Positions 25,647 to 33,798 of a DNA stretch of 64,000 nucleotides are shown one piece after another. Origin of the DNA: an uncultured Lachnospiraceae bacterium (GTDB taxonomy: Bacteria > Bacillota > Clostridia > Lachnospirales > Lachnospiraceae); contig CAKQXY010000002.1 in NCBI GenBank assembly GCA_934292725.1, positions 1 through 64,000 on the forward strand, read 5' to 3'. Each line of letters begins with the position of its first letter. Position 1 is the stretch's first letter. Made by a program: the position numbers and the translations under genes. The notes beneath the pieces were generated by a model. That model was given only the letters and a program-made list of their open reading frames with translations. It searched no databases and was not told the DNA's origin.

Positions 25647-26786
25647 TTACTTTTCCTTTCCAGTCTCTGCGCTGACTTTTTGCACTATCTCCTGCATCTG
25701 ATCCCACTTTGCTTCCATATCTTCAACTAACTTTAACTGTGTACGACAGCGATCAAGATTGTGTTTTTCTCTTGCAATCTTAAAATATACATCTCCCTGC
25801 AGATAATCAGTCAAAAAACGAATGCCGTTTTCATATGTCATCATCTTCGCGCCCATCGGAAGAAGGCTGACTTCAAGCGGCGTTAATGAATTGCCGCAGC
25901 CTTTTAAAAATCCTCTTGTATATGTTTCAAACAATTCCATGCTGCAGGAAACAAGGCTTAAATTAGTTTCATCCTCTTCTGCTGTGCTGGCTCCAGTACG
26001 AATAGAATCACCAAAATCATTCATCACAAGGCCTGGCATAACAGTGTCAAGATCAATTACACATATTCCTTTTCCTGTGAGATCGTCAATCATAACATTA
26101 TTTAATTTAGTATCATTGTGCGTAACGCGAAGAGAAAGCTCACCGCTTTCAAGACGATCCATAAATTCACTAGCTACTGACTTATGCTGTCTAATAAATT
26201 CAATCTCACGCTGTACACTTGCTGCACGGCCACAAACATCCTCTGCCACGGCACGCTCAAATGTCTGATAACGCTTTTTTGTATCGTGAAAATCTACGAT
26301 AGTTTCGTGCAATGTTTCCGCCGGGTAATCAGACAACAGCTGCTGGAAATGACCAAATGCATAAGCGCTCTCATAAAACTGTTTTGGATTCTCTGGAAGA
26401 TCATAACTGGATGCCCCTGTAATAAACTTATATGCACGCCAATACTCTCCCTGCGAATCTACATAAAATGGTTTTCCATAAACAGAAGAAATAATATTTA
26501 ATGTTTCTCTTGATGGATCTCCTCCATTTTTTTCGATTTTTTTCTTCAAAAATTCCGTTACATTTACAATGTTTTCCATAAGTTCTTCCGGCTGTTTGAA
26601 TACATTACGATTCATTCTCTGAATGATCACCTTTACCTGACCCATTCCAAAAATATCATACTCTGCCAGATAAGTATCATTGATATGACCGTTTCCAAAT
26701 GGACGAACATCTGTCAATGTACCGCTAAATTCAAAGTGGCGCACTGCTTCAAGTGCAAATTCACTTACTTCAAATTTCTTTTCCAT
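25647..26786 (-). CDS. nahK: N-acetylhexosamine 1-kinase-like phosphotransferase
   Basis: The 379-residue product has the aminoglycoside-phosphotransferase fold and closely follows bifidobacterial NahK (LnpB) along its length. Shared features are FGNGHINDTYL (nucleotide loop), VIIQRMNRNVF, WRAYKFITGASSYDLPENP, the catalytic RVTHNDTKLNN (Asp of HND), CVIDLDTVMPG and DFGDSIRTGAST, and LTDYLQGDVYFK. NahK phosphorylates GlcNAc or GalNAc at C1 with ATP and opens the lacto-N-biose/galacto-N-biose salvage route in the cytoplasm. The usual partners (GH112 phosphorylase, uridylyltransferase, epimerase) are not in this window. Here it begins an operon with a GNAT-like protein and YesM/YesN. The assignment of family is firm; the true sugar in this organism is inferred. 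Confidence 0.82.
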   Translation of the reverse strand: MEKKFEVSEFALEAVRHFEFSGTLTDVRPFGNGHINDTYLAEYDIFGMGQVKVIIQRMNRNVFKQPEELMENIVNVTEFLKKKIEKNGGDPSRETLNIISSVYGKPFYVDSQGEYWRAYKFITGASSYDLPENPKQFYESAYAFGHFQQLLSDYPAETLHETIVDFHDTKKRYQTFERAVAEDVCGRAASVQREIEFIRQHKSVASEFMDRLESGELSLRVTHNDTKLNNVMIDDLTGKGICVIDLDTVMPGLVMNDFGDSIRTGASTAEEDETNLSLVSCSMELFETYTRGFLKGCGNSLTPLEVSLLPMGAKMMTYENGIRFLTDYLQGDVYFKIAREKHNLDRCRTQLKLVEDMEAKWDQMQEIVQKVSAETGKEK

Positions 26787-26815
26787 AAAAAAATACCTCG
26801 TTTCCTTTTTTCTTC

Positions 26816-26844
26816 ACTATAACATGACCAAAAATAGGAAGCAA
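26816..26844 (-). promoter_or_regulatory. Promoter of the nahK-GNAT-yesMN operon
   Basis: On the minus strand TTGCTT (complement of 26839-26844), a 17-bp spacer and TATAGT (complement of 26816-26821) precede the kinase start by about 30 bp. Confidence 0.5.
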
Positions 26845-26868
26845 GATGACTTTGAGCTAAACGGACGA

Positions 26869-26899
26869 TTGTATACATAGTGAAGATATTTATATACAA
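26869..26899. promoter_or_regulatory. Inverted repeat between divergent nahK and AraC genes
   Basis: TTGTATA (26869-26875) and TATACAA (26893-26899) are perfect 7-bp arms 17 bp apart, about 25 bp upstream of the nahK -35 box. The position is right for a regulator of both divergent genes, but AT-rich DNA makes chance occurrence possible. Confidence 0.35.
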
Positions 26900-26967
26900 A
26901 ACACACTTGAAAAAATTCTTCTTTCCACGCATAATAACGTATAAGAATATTGCTATGGAGGCGGCTT

Positions 26968-27909
26968 ATGTATTATCCAGGTATTGATTTTCAAACATCT
27001 ATTTCCATCAAAACCATATATAGCATTCACTATTATGAGTACCGTACCGATTTTACTTTTTCTGGAGAAACGCATGATTTCTGGGAGTTTGTTTATGCAG
27101 ATAAAGGCGAGACTATTATTACAAGTGATCAGACTGAATTTCGTCTAAAGGCTGGTGAACTTTATTTTCATAAACCAAATGAATTTCATGCCGTGCGCTC
27201 TGATGGGCAAATTGCACCGAATCTGATTGTTATCTCATTTGATCTTTCTGCGTCAAACAAATCCGATTTACAGCTTTCATCAGAAAAACAACTTTTTGCG
27301 CTCTCAGACCGCATTCTTCGCATTGACCAGACAGAACGGCGCTTACTGGCTTCAATTATTCAAGAGGCAAAGCAAAGTTTTGACTGTCGTCTCGATGATC
27401 CCTATTTAGCTGCCATGCCACTCAAGCAAACGATGCCGCTCGGAAGTGGCCAGCTCATTCGCCTATATCTGGAAGAGTTTTTGCTTCATCTGCTGCGCCG
27501 GTTTGAGCATGCTCAAAGTATGGAACTTGATAAAAAACCTGCTTCCTATAAATTAAAAAACACGGAAGAAATACTTGATCTGATCACGAATTACCTAAAG
27601 CAGCACATTCATGAACAGATTACACTTGAGCAAATTTGTCACGACAATTTAATTGGACGCACGCAGCTGCAAAAGCTTATGAAAGAGCAGTTTGACACGG
27701 GAGCCATCAATTATTTCCACCAATTAAAAATTGAGACAGCCAAGCAACAAATACGAAGCGGCCGTCTCAATTTCACACAGATTTCTGCCGGACTTGGTTA
27801 TCAGTCCGTTCAATATTTTTCACGTCAGTTCAAGAAGCTGACTGGGATGACGCCAACGGAGTATTCGTCTTCTATTAAGGCGCTGGCAGAAAATGGATTT
27901 CCCGAATGA
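26968..27909 (+). CDS. AraC family transcriptional regulator
   Basis: The ATG at 26968-26970 is preceded by TGGAGG 7 nt away and gives 313 residues; a TTG six codons upstream would place that site inside the gene. The N-terminal cupin-like domain includes THDFWEFVYADKGE and LKAGELYFHKPNEFHAV (about residues 30-80). The C-terminal double helix-turn-helix (about 205-305) has ITLEQICHDNLIGRTQLQKL and ISAGLGYQSVQYFSRQFKK with TPTEYS. It is divergent from nahK-GNAT-yesMN and convergent with the pcp gene, whose stop codon abuts its own. It probably regulates the divergent operon or itself; the inducer is unknown. Confidence 0.87.
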   Translation: MYYPGIDFQTSISIKTIYSIHYYEYRTDFTFSGETHDFWEFVYADKGETIITSDQTEFRLKAGELYFHKPNEFHAVRSDGQIAPNLIVISFDLSASNKSDLQLSSEKQLFALSDRILRIDQTERRLLASIIQEAKQSFDCRLDDPYLAAMPLKQTMPLGSGQLIRLYLEEFLLHLLRRFEHAQSMELDKKPASYKLKNTEEILDLITNYLKQHIHEQITLEQICHDNLIGRTQLQKLMKEQFDTGAINYFHQLKIETAKQQIRSGRLNFTQISAGLGYQSVQYFSRQFKKLTGMTPTEYSSSIKALAENGFPE

Positions 27910-28518
27910 TTACGAAATGGCTGCCGCAATCGCATACTCAAGTGATTTTGCGATTGTTTCAAGCGGCATTGACGCCACATATCCATTTTTCTTGGCTGCC
28001 TGCTCACAAGAATACGGAACATGAATAAAACCTGCCTTCATATTCGGATATTCCTTCGATGCCAAATGAAGCACACGATACATAATGCTGTTGCAGACAT
28101 AAGTTCCTGCTGAATAGGAAATTTCACATGGAAGATCATGTGCCTTTACATTCTGTACCATCTTTGTTACTGGAAGCGTGGAAAAATAAGCAGCTGGTCC
28201 GCCTTCCTCAAGCGGTTCGTCGTGCGGCTCATCGCCTGCGTTATCTGGAATCCTCGCCTCTGCCAGATTTATTGCCACTTTTTCTACGCTCACACAAGCA
28301 CGTCCGCCTGCCTGTCCCACATTGATTACCATATCTGGGTGATGTGTCTTGACTGCATCTTTCACTACCTGAATACTCTTTGTAAATATAGTTGGGATCT
28401 CAAGCTTTATTAGCTGCGCTCCTGCAATTACATCTGGGAGCAGCTTTACAGCCTCATACGCTGGGTTAACGCTTTCACTGCCAAATGGATCAAAACCTGT
28501 TACTAAAATTTTCATCAT
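27910..28518 (-). CDS. pcp: Pyroglutamyl-peptidase I
   Basis: The 202-residue protein has the length and motifs of the C15 cysteine peptidase family: ILVTGFDPFG at the N-terminus and VGQAGGRACVSVEKVAIN with catalytic Glu about 79. SYSAGTYVCN carries the nucleophile Cys about 142, and KAGFIHVPY carries His about 166. The enzyme removes N-terminal pyroglutamate from peptides in the cytoplasm. It precedes nothing on its strand (its stop abuts the AraC stop) and lies 62 bp after the C69 dipeptidase gene, so the two may be one transcript for peptide scavenging. AGGAG lies 9 nt before the first ATG; the second ATG is equally possible. Confidence 0.93.
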   Translation of the reverse strand: MMKILVTGFDPFGSESVNPAYEAVKLLPDVIAGAQLIKLEIPTIFTKSIQVVKDAVKTHHPDMVINVGQAGGRACVSVEKVAINLAEARIPDNAGDEPHDEPLEEGGPAAYFSTLPVTKMVQNVKAHDLPCEISYSAGTYVCNSIMYRVLHLASKEYPNMKAGFIHVPYSCEQAAKKNGYVASMPLETIAKSLEYAIAAAIS

Positions 28519-28580
28519 GATCTACATCTCCTATGCCGCTTACTGACTTTTTTATGATTGCAGTTCAAATCTCAATTATC

Positions 28581-30065
28581 TTATGCATCTGATCTGGAAT
28601 ATGCATTCTTCATCTGATTGGTCAGCTCAGAAAGCACTTTTTCAAGCGTTGCGAGTGCTTCTTCCTTTGCCATCTGTGAAATTGCCTCATTTGCCTCATG
28701 CTTAATGACAAGGCGCTCTGCCTTATCTGTAGTCTGTGCTAATTTTGCATCATATTTTGCAATCAGCGCATGACTCTTTGCCATTACATGACCTTGATAA
28801 CGCTCAACATGGAACAGAGAACTCTTGTAAGATGCATCTGCCATTGCTGCAATTAACCTGCTTGTCCAGTAGAAGTTGTCAGTGGACACATTTTTATCTG
28901 TATTGGCTACATAATCTGGTGTTTTTTCGACATCTGCATAGAATGGAAGCAATGTATTAAATGCATTAGAGCAAAATGCTACCCATTCAATTGCGCGGCT
29001 GTCGTCCTCGTGATCAGCTCTCATCTGAATAACAGAAAGGAAATCAGTTCGATTTACGCCGATTGAACGATAAGCTCCCTTCATAGACTTATCGCCATAA
29101 GAAAGATATGGATCATATGGTGTTCCCTGATAATGTGAGGACAGTACATATTTCACATCTTCCACTGTAATCTTCTTTTCTGGAATCAGGCACCACGGAA
29201 GATCATCGGAAAGTGGCGTATAATCAGCATCAGGTCCATCCCATGTAAAGGTTTGAGGATTTAATGTGCGAAGCATATACCATGCACGAGGTGTATTGTA
29301 CACATGATCTGAATCATCATGGCTTCCGAAAATATCACGCGGAATAAAGCTTCCATCCTGAGAAAGATTTAAATGATTTTTCTCGACAAATTCTTTTAAA
29401 TCAGCTGAGCACATAAAACCTTTCTGTTCACCATAAGCATCCTCTAAGTCAAACTCATCCATTCCAAACTGGTTCGGCATTACAACGTATACATCATCCG
29501 GCACTTTTCTTGCAATCCAGTGATGACCGCCAATAGTCTCCAGCCACCAGATTTCGTCCTTATCTTGAAATGCGATTCCGTTCATCTCATATGTACCATA
29601 TGTCTCAAGAAGACTGCCCAGACGCTTTACACCCTCTCTCGCACTTGTTATGTATGGAAGCACTATATAAACGATATCTTCCTCACCTATACCGCCCGCT
29701 TTTTCTTCTTTTCCATCCTTTTCAGGCTCATAAACTACAAGTGGATCTGCACCAAGCACACGCGGATTTGAAGTGATTGTCTCTGTTGCTGTCATTGCAA
29801 CATTTTTTGCATTCACACCACTAGCTGCCCAGATTCCTTCTCCATCAACTGCATTTGGCATGGATGTACAGCGAAGCGGATTATCAGGCAGTTCAATTTC
29901 TACATGAGAAATCACAGAGCGATAAATTTTTTGTCTTTCCTCTGGATGAACTACTACAAATTTTTTCGGCATATAGTGTCCAGCTCCTGAATCATCGTTT
30001 CGTGCAATCATTGTTGAACCGTCATATGAAGCATTTTTTCCAACTAATATTGTTGTGCAAGCCAT
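28581..30065 (-). CDS. C69 family dipeptidase (PepD type)
   Basis: The 494-residue product begins MACTTILVGKNASYDGSTM, the N-terminal nucleophile pattern of family C69 dipeptidases. Cys 3 would become the catalytic N-terminal residue after removal of the first two residues. Other typical segments are ARNDDSG, NAVDGEGIWAASGVN, AREGVKRLGSLLETYG, EIWWLETIGGHHW and YQGTPYDPYL. Enzymes of this family cleave a broad range of dipeptides and are cytoplasmic in lactobacilli; no signal peptide is present here either. An AGGAGGAG site supports the start. It is probably co-transcribed with pcp and divergent from the rhamnosidase gene. Confidence 0.92.
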   Translation of the reverse strand: MACTTILVGKNASYDGSTMIARNDDSGAGHYMPKKFVVVHPEERQKIYRSVISHVEIELPDNPLRCTSMPNAVDGEGIWAASGVNAKNVAMTATETITSNPRVLGADPLVVYEPEKDGKEEKAGGIGEEDIVYIVLPYITSAREGVKRLGSLLETYGTYEMNGIAFQDKDEIWWLETIGGHHWIARKVPDDVYVVMPNQFGMDEFDLEDAYGEQKGFMCSADLKEFVEKNHLNLSQDGSFIPRDIFGSHDDSDHVYNTPRAWYMLRTLNPQTFTWDGPDADYTPLSDDLPWCLIPEKKITVEDVKYVLSSHYQGTPYDPYLSYGDKSMKGAYRSIGVNRTDFLSVIQMRADHEDDSRAIEWVAFCSNAFNTLLPFYADVEKTPDYVANTDKNVSTDNFYWTSRLIAAMADASYKSSLFHVERYQGHVMAKSHALIAKYDAKLAQTTDKAERLVIKHEANEAISQMAKEEALATLEKVLSELTNQMKNAYSRSDA

Positions 30066-30156
30066 ATCTATCTCCTCCTAATAATCAGACTATATTTTGT
30101 TTTTCAAGTCGCAATTCAGACTCTGCCCCTATCATAGCATGATTTTAGTGACCAGA

Positions 30157-30199
30157 CAACCCTTCCTGGGTTGCTACTCCCCCATTTTTGTGCTATTAT
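30157..30199 (+). promoter_or_regulatory. Promoter and candidate operator of the GH78 gene
   Basis: TTGCTA (30171-30176), a 17-bp spacer and an extended -10 TGCTATTAT (30191-30199) make a promoter about 40 bp before the start codon. The dyad CAACCC-TTCCT-GGGTTG (30157-30173) overlaps the -35 box and could bind a repressor. Confidence 0.5.
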
Positions 30200-30237
30200 A
30201 CCAAAAGACAAATAAATAGCAAAAGGAGATCGACATA

Positions 30238-33200
30238 ATGAGCACTTCTATTGTAAAATGCCGCACACAGGCACAAATTACACCGCTTGGCATTGACTGC
30301 GAAACACCTATGTTTTCCTGGCAAATGGCTGCTTCACAAGCAGGTGCTAAGCAGAGCGCTTATCGCATCATCGTTTCTAAAGATAAGACTATGACTCCCA
30401 TTATCTGGGACAGTAATATTGTAAAGAGTTATATACAGCACACCGCGTTAACGGCTGACTGCACCAAACTTGAGCCTTCCACACGCTATTATTGGAAGGT
30501 CTTCGTGTGGGATGAAGAAAATATAATGCATGAAAGCGAAGTTACATGGTTTGAGACTGGGCTGATGGGAAAGGACGCTTCCGTGTGGAACAATGCGCAG
30601 TGGATTGGCTCACCGAAGCAAACGACTAATACCGCCTGCCTGTACTCCTATCAGATGAACGTTGATTTTAAAACCGACATCGGTAATAAAGCTGGCATTG
30701 TACTCTCTGCCCGAAATAAGGATAACTACGTATTATTTGATGTGGACATGGATAACCGCACTTTGATGATTTACGAATATTGCGATAACGCTTGGGATGG
30801 CAGCACCAAAGAAGGCCATCTTCCAACTGTGACTATTCTTGGCAGCAAAGTTGGCTACGTAATTAGTAAGGAAGCAGTTTCTGAGGGCTTAGAGCATGAT
30901 TGGAATACAATCTCCATTACAGTTGATAACCGAGAACTTTCTGTTTCTATCAATAATGTGACTGTAATTCAAAAAGAAGCTGATCTGATGCCAAATGCCG
31001 GATTTTTTGTTCCGCGCCGTGGATGTCTGTTCTCTATCGGCTTTAAGCAACTAGGCAGCACTGCTTACTATGACAATCTTGTTATTTCCAACCCGAAAAC
31101 CAACACTGTTTTCCAGAATGAAAGCTTCTCAGATGAATCTGGTATTTTCTCTGTTCTTGGTTCCTGTAAGGATGGCATCTTAACTGTAAAAAATCAGTTT
31201 GAACTGGCTTGCCCTGTTCCAGCTGTAAATCTGCTTGGTACTTTCCATGCAAACCCATCCAAAAAGATTGCCTCTGCCCGTCTATATGCAACAGCACGCG
31301 GTTCCTACCGTGTAAAAGTAAATGGTATTGACGCTGATGGCAGCTTTTTCGCACCAGGCTTTACTGATTATCGCCTTCGTATTTTCTATCAGACATATGA
31401 TGTGACAAACCTGTTGCATGATGGCGAAAATCAGCTTTTGGCTATCGTTGGCAAGGGTTATTACAATGGTTACTGCGGCTACAGCGGTCCTATGAAATAT
31501 GGCGAACAAAATTCTTTTATGGGACGCATGATCGTTACATACACCGATGGAAGCAAGGATGAACTTGTGACCGATGATTCCTGGCTTTTTACTGATAAGG
31601 GTGCTGTAGTTGACTCTGACTATCTTGATGGTGAAAATTATGATGCGCGCCTGCTTCCAAAGGACTTGTCTCATATCGATAATAACGACAAACGTTGGAA
31701 AACATGTGGCATTCTTCCATGGCCAAGCAAGCCAGTTCCTACAAATGGAACCTTTACTAATCCTGTAAAATTTGAACTTACAGCACAAGAAGGCCCGTCC
31801 GCTGTGATTGAGCGTGTGCTGACTCCTGTCTCTATGCAGGAAATTCCGACTGGTCATTTTGTTTACGATCTCGGTCAGAACATGGTCGGAACAGTTCGCC
31901 TTCGCTTAAAGGGTGAACGCGGTCTGTCAATTAAGCTTCGCTACGGAGAAATGAGCTATGCAAACGGGGAAATTTACATCAAAAATATCCGTTCCGCTGC
32001 CAATACTGACACCTATACCTTTAGCGGTGATGAAAACGGAGAAACTTTTGTTCCTTCCTTTACATCACATGGTTTTCGCTATGTGGAAATCACTGGAAAT
32101 GGCTGTGAACTCTCTGATATCAGCTGTGTAACAAGTTTAGAAGGTCTTGTTCTTTGCAACACACCAGACACAACTGGAAGCTTTTCCTGCTCCGATCCGT
32201 TAGTCAATCAGCTTCAGAGTAACATTCAGTGGGGACAGCGCGGCAACTCTCTTCTTGTGTACACCGATTGCCCGCAGCGAAATGAGCGTATGGGCTGGAC
32301 TGGTGATGCACAGGTCTTCGCACCGACTGCCGCCTTTAACATGGATGTTCAGTCATTTATGAATAAATGGCTTCTTGATGTGCGCGACGGTCAGCTAATG
32401 TATAATCGTCAGGGCGCTGTCCCGGATACGGCACCTCTTGGCGGCGATAACCGTCCTGCCGGATGTGCTGGTTGGGCAGATGCTTCTGTAATTGTTCCTT
32501 GGGAAATGTATCTGGCCTACGGCGATACTCGTATTCTTGAGGAAAATTATGAATGCATGGCTCGCTGGATCGCTTACCAAAGTCTTGATTCTCGCCAAAA
32601 CTGCGGTCTTCGCACTGTCGACGGCGTACAAAGACATGATCAGTCAGATCTTTCTTCTAAACCTTTTATTCAGGTTCAGCAAAGCCGAGGCGATCATCTG
32701 ACATTTGATGAATCTACTCCATTTATCCTGACAGCAACTGCTTATGCCGCTTATGTTGCTGACCTGATGGCTCGCATTGCACGAATTTTAGGAAAAACAG
32801 ATGATGCCGCCCTTTATCAAAAGCGTTTTGAGGATATTCGCACTGCCTTTCGTGAGGCCTGGGTTCAGCCAGACGGTTCTTTAGCTTACTGGGGTGAGAT
32901 GAGCAAGGGCACACCACAGGCAGATGGTACGATTATCAATAAGACACGCTATTGTGAAAATGCAGGAAGCACCCATCATCCAAGCCAAACGGCCTATGCA
33001 CTTGCAATTGATTTTAATCTTATGCCTGAAGAAACAATGGCGCAGACAACCCATTATTTTGTCGAGTCGATCCATAGAAGAGACAATCATCTTTCTGTTG
33101 GTTTCCTTGGAATCAGTCACCTGCTTCCTGCACTGACAAAGTGTGGACAAAATGAGCTTGCTTTTACGCTCTTGGAGCAAAAAGGTAATCCAGGATGGCT

Positions 33201-33672
33201 TTACAGCGTCATAAATGGTGCAACTACGATCTGGGAACGCTGGAACTCCTACATTGCTGAAACAGGCACATTCGGTGATGTTTCAATGAATTCGTTCAAC
33301 CACTATGCATATGGTTCAATTGGACAGTGGCTCTACCGCACAGTTCTCGGTATTCAGACAGGAGAAAATATTGATGAAGCAGGATACCACAAAATCTTCT
33401 TGACTCCATTCTGGGGCGGCACTCTGACCTACGCAAAGGGCGAGCAGGAAACACCATTTGGCAAAATTGTTTCCTCCTGGGAAAAGAAAGAGAACTCGGT
33501 TGTGTATCACTGCACGATACCAGCAAACACAACTGCCCATTTATCACTTCCAGCTAGCGGCCACAATAGTGTACAAATCCTTGAAGGTGCTGCAATAGCA
33601 GATAATGCTGCTGTATCTGGTGTGGCTGGTTTCGAGCTTGTAAGCGGAAGTTATACTTTTAAAATTTGTTAA
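30238..33672 (+). CDS. GH78 family alpha-L-rhamnosidase (extended form)
   Basis: The 1144-residue protein has the multi-domain plan of bacterial GH78 enzymes: an N-terminal fibronectin-like region (about 1-115) and an inserted concanavalin-like module (about 120-290, with GIVLSARNKDNYVLFDVDM). A beta-sandwich lectin domain (about 330-460, with RVKVNGIDADGSFFAPGFTDY) precedes the (alpha/alpha)6 catalytic barrel. In the barrel DCPQRNERMGWTGDAQVF carries the general acid region, and a C-terminal sandwich follows. It hydrolyses terminal alpha-L-rhamnose from pectic oligosaccharides or glycosides. There is no signal peptide, so the substrate must be imported. The inserted laminin-G-like module makes it longer than the usual 900 residues. 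GGAG upstream of the ATG supports the start. It is a single-gene transcript with its own promoter and a bidirectional terminator. Confidence 0.9.
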   Translation: MSTSIVKCRTQAQITPLGIDCETPMFSWQMAASQAGAKQSAYRIIVSKDKTMTPIIWDSNIVKSYIQHTALTADCTKLEPSTRYYWKVFVWDEENIMHESEVTWFETGLMGKDASVWNNAQWIGSPKQTTNTACLYSYQMNVDFKTDIGNKAGIVLSARNKDNYVLFDVDMDNRTLMIYEYCDNAWDGSTKEGHLPTVTILGSKVGYVISKEAVSEGLEHDWNTISITVDNRELSVSINNVTVIQKEADLMPNAGFFVPRRGCLFSIGFKQLGSTAYYDNLVISNPKTNTVFQNESFSDESGIFSVLGSCKDGILTVKNQFELACPVPAVNLLGTFHANPSKKIASARLYATARGSYRVKVNGIDADGSFFAPGFTDYRLRIFYQTYDVTNLLHDGENQLLAIVGKGYYNGYCGYSGPMKYGEQNSFMGRMIVTYTDGSKDELVTDDSWLFTDKGAVVDSDYLDGENYDARLLPKDLSHIDNNDKRWKTCGILPWPSKPVPTNGTFTNPVKFELTAQEGPSAVIERVLTPVSMQEIPTGHFVYDLGQNMVGTVRLRLKGERGLSIKLRYGEMSYANGEIYIKNIRSAANTDTYTFSGDENGETFVPSFTSHGFRYVEITGNGCELSDISCVTSLEGLVLCNTPDTTGSFSCSDPLVNQLQSNIQWGQRGNSLLVYTDCPQRNERMGWTGDAQVFAPTAAFNMDVQSFMNKWLLDVRDGQLMYNRQGAVPDTAPLGGDNRPAGCAGWADASVIVPWEMYLAYGDTRILEENYECMARWIAYQSLDSRQNCGLRTVDGVQRHDQSDLSSKPFIQVQQSRGDHLTFDESTPFILTATAYAAYVADLMARIARILGKTDDAALYQKRFEDIRTAFREAWVQPDGSLAYWGEMSKGTPQADGTIINKTRYCENAGSTHHPSQTAYALAIDFNLMPEETMAQTTHYFVESIHRRDNHLSVGFLGISHLLPALTKCGQNELAFTLLEQKGNPGWLYSVINGATTIWERWNSYIAETGTFGDVSMNSFNHYAYGSIGQWLYRTVLGIQTGENIDEAGYHKIFLTPFWGGTLTYAKGEQETPFGKIVSSWEKKENSVVYHCTIPANTTAHLSLPASGHNSVQILEGAAIADNAAVSGVAGFELVSGSYTFKIC

Positions 33673-33736
33673 CTATTCATAGTAAGCAAAATGCATTCTT
33701 AAATATTGCTCTGAGTAGTTTCGAAATTTACTAAAA

Positions 33737-33793
33737 AGGCGAGCATAATGTGTGTCTGACAGTAATGTTCTTGACACACATGTATGCTCGCCT
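33737..33793. terminator. Bidirectional terminator between GH78 and ligase genes
   Basis: AGGCGAGCATA (33737-33747) pairs with TATGCTCGCCT (33783-33793), extended by TGTGTGTC/GACACACA inside. On the minus strand it is followed by five T; on the plus strand by a weaker T-rich stretch. It sits 5 bp from the stop codon of the minus-strand ligase gene. Confidence 0.8.
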
Positions 33794-33798
33794 ATTTG

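Noticed and set aside
25066..25701. 211-codon plus-strand frame opposite the GNAT-like gene
   Set aside because: It has low complexity and no signals; the minus-strand gene fits the operon spacing and a recognisable family.
31282..31857. 191-codon minus-strand frame inside the GH78 gene
   Set aside because: It is antisense to conserved rhamnosidase domains and has no start signal.
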